Positions 8,536 to 15,900 of a DNA stretch of 64,000 nucleotides are shown here, in pieces. The stretch lies in contig NZ_CP065546.1 of NCBI RefSeq assembly GCF_015999545.1, positions 1,240,001-1,304,000 of the forward strand, in the 5' to 3' direction. Positions within the stretch are counted from its first letter, which is position 1. Each line of letters starts with the position of its first letter. The DNA is from Lysinibacillus sp. JNUCC-52 (lineage in GTDB: Bacteria; Bacillota; Bacilli; Bacillales_A; Planococcaceae). The position numbers and the translations under genes are program-made. The notes beneath the pieces are model-generated. The model was not told the origin of the DNA. It saw only the letters and a list, made by a program, of their open reading frames with translations, and ran no database searches.

Positions 8536-8565
8536 AAAAAGGGATATTAAATAATACCCCTTTTT
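8536..8565. terminator. Terminator-like hairpin in the isdC leader
   Basis: AAAAAGGG and CCCCTTTTT form a stem with A/T runs on both sides, so it could act in either direction. It lies between the minus-strand promoter at 8622-8650 and the isdC-like gene, and also upstream of the rightward promoter. Confidence 0.45.
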
Positions 8566-8576
8566 ATTCTGCGTGT

Positions 8577-8605
8577 TTGACATATTATTTAATGATAATG
8601 ATAAT
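8577..8605 (+). promoter_or_regulatory. Rightward sigma-A promoter overlapping the Fur palindrome
   Basis: TTGACA at 8577-8582, a 17-bp spacer, then GATAAT at 8600-8605. The -10 lies within the palindromic Fur site. No rightward gene follows for about 1.5 kb. Confidence 0.55.
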
Positions 8606-8618
8606 CATTATCATTAAA
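8588..8618. promoter_or_regulatory. Perfect 31-bp Fur palindrome
   Basis: TTTAATGATAATGAT, one central A, then ATCATTATCATTAAA: two 15-base arms with no mismatch. It contains overlapping GATAAT half-sites, as in double Fur boxes, and touches two divergent promoters. Confidence 0.9.
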
Positions 8619-8621
8619 TAA

Positions 8622-8650
8622 ATAATAATATGTATAAATTAAATTGTCAA
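8622..8650 (-). promoter_or_regulatory. Promoter of the isdC-isdE-permease-ATPase operon
   Basis: On the minus strand TTGACA (8650-8645), 17-bp spacer, TATTAT (8627-8622). The predicted transcript start falls inside the Fur palindrome. Confidence 0.75.
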
Positions 8651-8841
8651 TACTAATATTAATTAACTTTTTATACATTATTTATTTCGAAGATGTATAT
8701 TTCGAAGATGTAATGATTACGCGAAAAATATTGCAAGATAATAAGAAATACTCCTTTTAATCGACTTTTTATTTTCAAGTATTCATACTTCTAAAATGGA
8801 ATCTGATTTTCGTTCAATGCAATTGTAAGTGATATAAAATA

Positions 8842-8878
8842 AAACGGTAGCCAAAGAAGTTCTCCCCAGCAACCGTTT
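8842..8878 (-). terminator. Hairpin terminator after the bacteriocin-like operon
   Basis: AAACGGT pairs with ACCGTTT across a 23-nt loop, followed on the minus strand by TATTTTATAT. It lies 14 bp past the small membrane-protein stop. Confidence 0.6.
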
Positions 8879-8891
8879 ATATTCTAAAACA

Positions 8892-9056
8892 TTATTTTCT
8901 TTTTGATTTAACTACTATTATTAGCATAATCAATGCTAAAAAGATTGAAACTGGAACCAATTCATTATGTTTCTTCCAAATTACCAAATATACAATATAT
9001 ATATTTAATGAAAATATAATAATGAAAAAAACTATGAATAGATTTTGATTTTTCAT
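8892..9056 (-). CDS. Small two-helix membrane protein, partner of the bacteriocin-like gene
   Basis: 54 residues from the ATG at 9056 (MKNQNLFIVFFI), which follows GGGGTG by about five bases. Translation could also start at the ATG at 9086, whose ATGA overlaps the stop of the upstream gene. Seen: two hydrophobic helices (about 5-22 and 31-48) and a basic tail VVKSKRK. No family is recognised. Position and size fit a dedicated immunity protein for the secreted protein encoded just upstream; that role is inference only. Confidence 0.7.
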   Translation of the reverse strand: MKNQNLFIVFFIIIFSLNIYIVYLVIWKKHNELVPVSIFLALIMLIIVVKSKRK

Positions 9057-9082
9057 TATAACACCCCGACTTATTTTATTAA

Positions 9083-9775
9083 TCATTGAGGCGTAATATT
9101 ATAAATTGTTGCCCAAGTCATATCTACAACAACACCACTACCTTTATTATTAGCATCTAAACGCTCTGAAAGAAGCCAGAAGTAACCCGAAGTCAAACCA
9201 GAAATAACTCCAGCAGCAACTAAAGGAGGGAACCAAAATCCAAGACCAGTAAGACCAGTAGCAGTTATAGTACCACCTGCTGCTATTGTACCTGCATCAG
9301 AACTCACTTTAGCAGTATCACAACTATTTAACTTTGTTTTATATCCCCACCAGAAATATTCAGGTGATCTAGTTACACCTTTACACCCTGCAAATCGTAA
9401 AAGTGTATTGCTTCGATAGTCATTGTTATTATTTGATAAATTGTGAATAGTTAAATCTGGCGATACACTAATAACATTCATTTCGACCTGTCGATTTAAA
9501 AAAATAAAATACTCTTGTTGACCTTTAATTAATACATTATCAATTCCTGCTTCAATAGCTGCGGTTTCATTAAGTACTAATAAGCCATCTTCAACATGCA
9601 CGTAAGGTTCTATCGATAGAATATCCTCGAAAGTATATTCTTTAAAATCCTTTACATTATTATCATTTTCAATTACAAAATCCATTACAGAAGGCTCATA
9701 ACCTCGAGCCAATGCTGTTGTTACAGTAGGGAGCAAAAAAATTGTTAATAATACTAAAATGAATATTTTACGCAA
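9083..9775 (-). CDS. Secreted bacteriocin-like protein (geobacillin-26-like C-terminal region)
   Basis: 230-residue secreted protein. GGAGG lies within the longer frame (ATG at 9790), eight bases before a TTG at 9775; from there the product starts MRKIFILVLLTIFLL, a clean signal peptide. The N-terminal half is acidic and looks like a propeptide or stabiliser. The C-terminal half has RFAGC, then EYFWWGYKTKLNSC (two Cys about 20 residues apart), then a Gly/Ala/Thr-rich hydrophobic region. Large Bacillales bacteriocin-like proteins share this Cys/WWGY/glycine-rich layout; I recall it from family knowledge and rate the match as moderate. It overlaps a small membrane-protein gene by ATGA, suggesting toxin plus immunity. 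Confidence 0.6.
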   Translation of the reverse strand: MRKIFILVLLTIFLLPTVTTALARGYEPSVMDFVIENDNNVKDFKEYTFEDILSIEPYVHVEDGLLVLNETAAIEAGIDNVLIKGQQEYFIFLNRQVEMNVISVSPDLTIHNLSNNNNDYRSNTLLRFAGCKGVTRSPEYFWWGYKTKLNSCDTAKVSSDAGTIAAGGTITATGLTGLGFWFPPLVAAGVISGLTSGYFWLLSERLDANNKGSGVVVDMTWATIYNITPQ

Positions 9776-10055
9776 TTTCAATTCCTCCATTCATGTAATA
9801 AAATTTAGAAAATATATTTTCTATAATTATTATAAAATTATTTACAGCATGAGAAAAGTTTATTTTTTTAAATATTCCGTGAAATGAATATATTCTATTT
9901 TTAGAATTTTTTTACATTAAATCATTGTATCCCCCCTGCCCATTCTGTTGTCTTTTCAGGGTACTGAATCTTGCAATTTAAACTAGGTATTAAACAAATC
10001 ACAACGTGTTTTACTTACAGCTCTTAATAATGCATATAGGGATTTCCATAAAATG

Positions 10056-10103
10056 TTGACACTTTACTAACCAATGGTTATTATATAACCATTGGTTAGT
10101 AAA
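10056..10103 (+). promoter_or_regulatory. Promoter and 19-bp inverted-repeat operator of the TetR gene
   Basis: TTGACA (10056-10061), 17-bp spacer, TATTAT (10079-10084). A perfect inverted repeat, TTTACTAACCAATGGTTAT at 10063-10081 and its complement at 10085-10103 with a 3-bp gap, covers the spacer and the -10. It is almost certainly the operator of the adjacent TetR regulator. Confidence 0.85.
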
Positions 10104-10123
10104 TGTAGAAAGTAGGTCCTATA

Positions 10124-10765
10124 ATGAAAAGTAAACACGCGGAAAGGTCTGAAGAAACAAAAAAGCAGATAGTCGAATCAGCAGGCAGGTTATTTTCCGA
10201 AAAAGGATACGATTCAGTGACAATACGAGCAATTGCGAAGGATGCAGGGTGTTCTCATACAACCATTTATCTTTACTTTAAAGATAAGGAAGAGTTATTA
10301 CATCAGCTCTCTATGCCTCCTTTGCAAGAGCTACACAAACAATTTCTGTATCTTTCGGACGTAAGTACTTTATCTTCAGAAAGCAAATTAAAACAAATCA
10401 GTCTTAAATATATTCACTTTTGCCTACAGAATCGAAATTTGTATGATATTTTCTTCAATGCAAAGTCTACAAGAGTAGATCAAGAGGATCCAAAACTTGA
10501 GATTAATAGATTGCGAATTGAAATTTTTGAAATAATGAAAAAAATAATTCAGGAATGTCTTGCTATTTCAAATGAAGAACAATTATTAGCTTTTTCACGT
10601 ATTTATTACTTCAACCTCAATGGCATTTTAAGCACTTATTCGTATCAACACGAAACGCTTAACGTTCTAATGGAAAGATTAACACCAACTTTTGATCTTG
10701 CAATTGAAATTCTTCTTTTAGGCTTTAAAGAAAAATTACAAAGGGGAAATGAAAATGAAAGCTGA
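10124..10765 (+). CDS. TetR/AcrR-family transcriptional repressor
   Basis: 213 residues. The N-terminal helix-turn-helix is clear (TIRAIAKDAGCSHTTIYLYFKDKEELL, key residues TIRAIA, GCSHTTIYLYF). The C-terminal half is a typical ligand-binding helical domain of unknown specificity. It lies 20 bp behind a consensus promoter masked by a perfect palindrome, so autorepression is expected. The stop overlaps the next gene, a metallo-beta-lactamase-fold hydrolase, which suggests the regulated function is removal of a small lactone-, ester- or thioester-like compound; that is inference. Confidence 0.9.
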   Translation: MKSKHAERSEETKKQIVESAGRLFSEKGYDSVTIRAIAKDAGCSHTTIYLYFKDKEELLHQLSMPPLQELHKQFLYLSDVSTLSSESKLKQISLKYIHFCLQNRNLYDIFFNAKSTRVDQEDPKLEINRLRIEIFEIMKKIIQECLAISNEEQLLAFSRIYYFNLNGILSTYSYQHETLNVLMERLTPTFDLAIEILLLGFKEKLQRGNENES

Positions 10766-11423
10766 AAAAATCTCTGAGCATATTTGGAGCCTAAAATCGT
10801 GGATGATTGTTCCGATTCATGTGTGGATAGTCATTGAGGAAGATGGGGTCACTTTAGTAGATGCAGGAATGCCGATGATGGCAAAAGGAATTATCAAATT
10901 TATAAAGCAATTGAATGCTGGGCCTTTACGTAGGATTCTGTTAACACATGGCCATTCAGATCATGTAGGTGCAATACAGAAAATATTATTGACTCAAAAT
11001 AATGTACCTGTATACGCACACGATCTAGAAATACCTTATATGGAAGGTACAGTTCTTTATCCAAAAAGAAAGAAACTTGAATACAACTTGCCTAAACAAT
11101 TAGCCCAACCTCTCACAAAGAGTGCAAATGGAAAGTTACAAACCATTGCGGGGCTAACACCATATTTAACACCTGGTCATTCTCCAGGACACGTTGTTTA
11201 CTACCATGAAAACGATAAAGTACTGCTAGCAGGTGACCTTTTCAACTCCAAAAAAGGAAAGCTTCATCCACCAATGTTCACCCCCTATATGGATGAAGTA
11301 TTACAGAGTAGTTTAATTGTAAAAGAATTAAAACCTGAGCGATTAGAAGTGTGTCATGGAAACACGGTATTTCGCCCTGCAGAACAACTAGCAGAATATA
11401 TTCAAAAGGCGACAAAAAATTAG
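10755..11423 (+). CDS. Metallo-beta-lactamase-fold hydrolase
   Basis: 222-residue zinc hydrolase. Seen: motif THGHSDHVG (HxHxDH), a second His in TPGHSPGHVVYY, the bridging Asp in LLAGDLF and a final His in VCHGNTV. This is the full MBL set. The ATG at 10755 lies eight bases after AAGGGG; a second ATG at 10749 is too close. It overlaps the TetR stop, so the two are translationally coupled. Small single-domain members include lactonases, glyoxalase II-like enzymes and drug-inactivating hydrolases; the substrate cannot be assigned. Confidence 0.9.
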   Translation: MKAEKISEHIWSLKSWMIVPIHVWIVIEEDGVTLVDAGMPMMAKGIIKFIKQLNAGPLRRILLTHGHSDHVGAIQKILLTQNNVPVYAHDLEIPYMEGTVLYPKRKKLEYNLPKQLAQPLTKSANGKLQTIAGLTPYLTPGHSPGHVVYYHENDKVLLAGDLFNSKKGKLHPPMFTPYMDEVLQSSLIVKELKPERLEVCHGNTVFRPAEQLAEYIQKATKN

Positions 11424-11437
11424 AGAGCTAGTATTGG

Positions 11438-11479
11438 AGAGAAGGAAAATGCCTCGAATTAGAGGCATTTTCCTTCTCT
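11438..11479. terminator. Strong bidirectional terminator
   Basis: An 18-bp perfect stem (AGAGAAGGAAAATGCCTC and complement) with a 6-nt loop between two convergent genes. It serves both the MBL gene and the lipoprotein gene that ends at 11486. Confidence 0.9.
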
Positions 11480-11485
11480 TTGTAG

Positions 11486-12607
11486 CTAATATTTTGCAGC
11501 TTCAGAAGATGGATTTAAAATGTCTTTTATTTGTTCTTCTGTCACATTATAATTGTAAAATTTAGTATAGTAATTTTTTATTTCTTCGGTCATATTATAG
11601 TCAAATATTTCTGGATGGTTATGCTGAGCCATCCATTTTAACATTAGTGGTGCATCTCCATTTGGTGGATACCAGCGATAAATACCTAGCGGCACTTTAT
11701 ATACTTGTTTATTTTTTACTGCTTTTAGCTGACTCCAATCTTGGCCATCAATCGTATTATTGAATAAGTCTTCTGGCTGTGTTTCAGTAAAGTTCGTTAT
11801 ATAGATAATATCTGGATCCCAGTTATATATTTGTTCCATATTGACTGCCTTAATACCTTGAACATCCGCTTCTGCAACATCTATACCACCCGTAGCTTTA
11901 ATCCATCGATTGCCATGCATATTCGAGCCTGCTACCGATATTTCTTTATCGTTATGGTATTGAAGAATCATTACTCGAGGCATATCCTCTTTTTGTACAT
12001 TGGCTAGTTTATCGTTAATTTCTTGTTGATTCTTTTTGCCTTCTTGAATGATTTGGTCGGGGCGATCTGTTGTCCCTGTGATTTCACCCGTTAATGTTAA
12101 CCAACGATTTAAAATTTCTAATGGATCATCAGAATCTGCTGTTGCTTGAAGGGCAACTGTCGGAACCCCTGCTTCTTCTAATTTATTAATTGATTTTTCA
12201 TCCGATGCAATCTCAAAATAGACTTCAGGATTCACTTTCATCAATTCTTCAATATTCACTTCCCCATTTTGAATAAAGGATGTATCTGCTTTCAATATAT
12301 CAGGTGAAATATCTTTTAATATTGAATGAGACGCTGCATTATAAGAGTTTGGATGCATACCAACGATTTCTTGTGTAGAATTCGTTGCAATATACCATGT
12401 TGAGAAATATGGTAGGATGCCCCCTACTACAACACGGTCAGGATTCATTGGGATTGTTACTTTTCGATTTAGCTCGTCCTTAATAATTGCCTCTTCTTTC
12501 GTTTCCATTGTTTCATTTGATGCAGATTTATTTGCATTTTCTGACTGATTACAGCCGACTAATAACGCAGAAAGGGCTATAGCTGATAATGGGTATTTCC
12601 AATTCAT
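11486..12607 (-). CDS. Iron-complex ABC transporter substrate-binding lipoprotein
   Basis: 373 residues, longer than the usual 310-330 of this family. Signal peptide with lipobox LLVGC (Cys 19), then KDELNRKVTIPMNPDRVVVGG and the NPEVYFEIASDEKSI / WDPDIIYITNF segments of the periplasmic-binding class III fold. Extra length lies in the second lobe (ITGTTDRPDQ to NVQKEDMPRV) and in a C-terminal FDYNMTEEIKNYYTKFYNYN tail. A perfect Fur box is upstream, so the ligand is probably a ferric siderophore or haem. It stands alone with no permease next to it and so may share the importer at 5-7 kb or one elsewhere. Confidence 0.85.
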   Translation of the reverse strand: MNWKYPLSAIALSALLVGCNQSENANKSASNETMETKEEAIIKDELNRKVTIPMNPDRVVVGGILPYFSTWYIATNSTQEIVGMHPNSYNAASHSILKDISPDILKADTSFIQNGEVNIEELMKVNPEVYFEIASDEKSINKLEEAGVPTVALQATADSDDPLEILNRWLTLTGEITGTTDRPDQIIQEGKKNQQEINDKLANVQKEDMPRVMILQYHNDKEISVAGSNMHGNRWIKATGGIDVAEADVQGIKAVNMEQIYNWDPDIIYITNFTETQPEDLFNNTIDGQDWSQLKAVKNKQVYKVPLGIYRWYPPNGDAPLMLKWMAQHNHPEIFDYNMTEEIKNYYTKFYNYNVTEEQIKDILNPSSEAAKY

Positions 12608-12641
12608 TTGTTTACACTCCTAAAATCTTATATTAGACTTA

Positions 12642-12660
12642 ATTGATAATGATTATCAAT
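12642..12660 (-). promoter_or_regulatory. Perfect Fur box
   Basis: ATTGATAAT-G-ATTATCAAT, a 9-1-9 palindrome 35 bp before the lipoprotein ATG at 12607. It is the best single Fur match in the window. Confidence 0.88.
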
Positions 12661-12661
12661 A

Positions 12662-12977
12662 TCATTCTATACTCTACAGGATAGTAGTTCTAAGAGTCAA
12701 CACCTTCTACTAATATTATATTTTTCTATTAATGCCCTCACCTAAAATTTTTTCAACATACCTTTAAAAGGAATATAATGGAGTGAAACATTAGTTGGAA
12801 AGAGTAAAAGCCCTCCTGTATGATGCATACATGTCAAAATAATTGACTCTACATCAAACAGAAGGACCCTATTTTTAATTTGTCCTATAGACGACTTAAA
12901 AGCTCAAAATCCACTGAGTGAAAAGTAGTTCGCAAATGACAATCCCTGTGCACAATCTGCTACTGCCCATTCGGTTT
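12662..12977. other. Gene-free stretch downstream of the large SLH protein
   Basis: No gene with a ribosome site is visible. Two partly complementary patches, CCCTCCTGT near 12813 and ACAGAAGGACC near 12860, flank a mixed sequence that looks foreign to both neighbours. It could be an insertion-sequence end, but no transposase or clear terminal repeat is present. Confidence 0.35.
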
Positions 12978-15900
12978 TCATTTCGATGTAGCTGCTTGAA
13001 TTTCAAAGAAAGCCCAATGTTCTTTAGGAATATCGATAAAGATTTGTTCCTTTTCTTCAGTTGGTATTGGTCGGTTAAAAATTCGATTTAGTACCTTTAC
13101 TGCCTGCGCACGTGTTAGATTCTCTTCCGGTCTAAATTGACCGTCGCCTGAGCCAACCATAATGCCCGTTGCGCTTATGCGGTCGATTTCTTTTACTGCC
13201 CAATGCGTAGACGCGACATCACTGTACGTTTCGCCATTCGCCGCTAGCTGACAGTACGGGTTATCTTTAGGTTCTTCTGCACATTGCTTATCGATCCACC
13301 TTACAGCAATAACCGCCATTTGGGCTCTCGTCATCATATCATTCGGTGCAAATGTACGATTCGAACGTCCTTGCATAATTCCTTGTGTCCGAATATACTC
13401 AATTTCGTTTTTTGCCCAAGTAGCAGCCGTATCCACATAAATGAGTTGAGATGCTACTGGTACATCATTATCACTCAAATTTCTTGCTAGCATTGCTGCC
13501 ATTTGCGCACGTGTGACAAATGCATTCGGACGGAAAGTACCATCTGTGTAGCCTTGTATATATGAAGTAAATGTCCTATCTACCTCTTCTGGTTGTTGTT
13601 CTTCTTCCTGCCCTTGTTCTACATATAGTAAAGAGAAAGTTGAAAAATGCTGTACATCGAAGACAATACCTGTTTGTCCTTTCGAAAATTCTACAATACG
13701 CCCACGAATTAATTCGACTGTTCCGTTGCTATGCTCTACATATACCATAATTCGTTCTTGTTGAGCTGATGTTAGGTTTGCGGGTAGAGGCAATAACAAT
13801 GTCACTGTACGATTTTGAAGGTTTGTGTCAATCGTTACTGGTTGACCGATGAGCTTTACATTCGCCCCATGACTTTGTTGTAAAACTAATTCTGCTTGTT
13901 TAGCCCGATCTTCGATAGCTTTTTGAAGTAGTGCATTCTTAATCGGCACAATTCGGAAATAAATATCGTCATTGAAATCATTCATTGACGCAAGCGGAAC
14001 ATCTATGTTGATTATTCCCATATCTATACCAAAATTAGATTTGCCTTCTACTAATCGTTTCGCAGCTTCTCGATCAAGTATGACCTTTGTTTCACTAGCT
14101 GGTTGTTCCATATCGGGAATTATAAGTCGAGTTCTCTTTTGTTCTTTGTTCGCTAATTTGCGAAGAAACTCGTTTGCGTTGGCAACAGTAAAATTCACTC
14201 TGTCTTGGAAACTACCGTTAATATTTACACGTGTTAATACTGTTTGTATAAGTACCTCATCTGGCATACTTGGGTCTATTACATTCACCATGAATTGATT
14301 ATTTGGTTCAACAGGGTCTGGACTTGAGGTTGAGGTTCCTCCATCTGCTGGTACATCGTTTTTAGACCATATAGCATACAATAGTAGATTTCCTTTGGCC
14401 ATTTGAAGCGTTTGTCCAGCTTTATACGTAACACCTTTGCCATCAGCCTTCGTATTCCATCCTACAAATGTATAGCCTGTTTTCCTTAAATTATCGGTAT
14501 TTCCGAGTACTGTAATTGTTTCGTAACCTTTATACTGCTTAGAGTCTGTTGGCACTTTCCCTCCATCAGCTCCGTTACTGTCATACGTAACGGTGTATGT
14601 TGGTATTGCACTCGTCGTAAAACGCCAAGTAGTATTATTCGTAATTCCATCATACATATTTCCAGCTAAATCCTTAAATGCTCCTACATCAATTTGAATA
14701 CTGTAAACGGTGTTATCGTCCAAATCCACTGTAGGATTTATTGTCACAGTTTCATTAGTGATCGAAACGTTTGCTTGTGAAATACCGATTGTTTCGATAA
14801 TTTGATTAGTTGAAACATTTCGAATGAGAATGTTTTTACTAGCTACAGGTAAGATTTTTTCATTAAACTTTAACACGAGATTACCTGTAGGCAGCGCATT
14901 AGTTGCAAGGTGCGCTGGGTAATAGGTTGTTATTTCAGGAGCCTTTTTATCAAACTCCACCACTGCTCCTGTTGAAATCTCTGTAACCTGTGAGCTATCA
15001 TTCCCCGCTAAATCTTGAACATCAATTGTAAAGTTAATAGGTCCATCTGTATCTACTGACTTTAGTGTATAGTTTGCTTGCCATGTTTTAGCATCGCCAT
15101 CACCTTTATCACTTACATTTACTGTTTGTCCTAGAATCGTAACATTTGGTGATTGAATGTCCTCACTTGTCTCAATATCAATTGTAATAATATCGCCCAC
15201 TTTAGCAACGGCATTGTTGGCATTGGTTGAAGTCATTGTCACCTTCTTTACAGTTGGCTTTATACTATCCACTATGACAAAGCTTCCATCCGTTACGTCC
15301 GTTACAGTTGTTGCCGAATTGCCTAGTAAATCTTTAAAGTTAATTGTAAAAGGTGCTGTACCTTCAATATCACCATTGGCTATAACATATGTCGCTTGCC
15401 AGTTCTTTGCATTTCCGCTTACAGTAGCTGTTTTTCCTGCAATGGTAACTGTTGGTGTTTGGATATTTTTATTTGTTTTTATTGCTAATATGATAGTGTC
15501 GCCTGCCTTAGCTTTTGTCGAATCGAAATTAGTCGATTTGATTGTCACCTCTATAGCTTGTGGCAGCGTTTTATCAATCACAAATGAAATCGTTGAGGTA
15601 TTACCGGCCCTATCTGTTACAACCAACGTATAACTTCCAATTGACGATACAGTGCTGCCACTTGTAAATGAAGATCCATTCAAGGTAGCCGTTCCTTCAT
15701 TAAAGCTAATGGTTACATCAGTGTTATAAATACCTCCATTTGTAACCCCTGATATGAATGGAGGCGTTGTATCTACCCCAATTGTATCTGAAAATGCATT
15801 CGATATATTACCTGCTGCATCTTTTAGTTGCATATATACGGTTTTACTACCATCCCCGCTTGATAATATCCAACTTTTCGTAGACACTTTTGACTCCCAA

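Larger units (their letters stand above)
8612..8880 (+). ncRNA. Possible iron-regulated small RNA (hypothesis)
   Basis: This is the untranslated stretch that the rightward promoter at 8577-8605 would transcribe. No coding frame with a ribosome site is seen. The hairpin at 8842-8878 could end it. It contains two copies of ATTTCGAAGATGTA (8684-8697 and 8699-8712). The call rests only on promoter and operator geometry. Confidence 0.22.
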
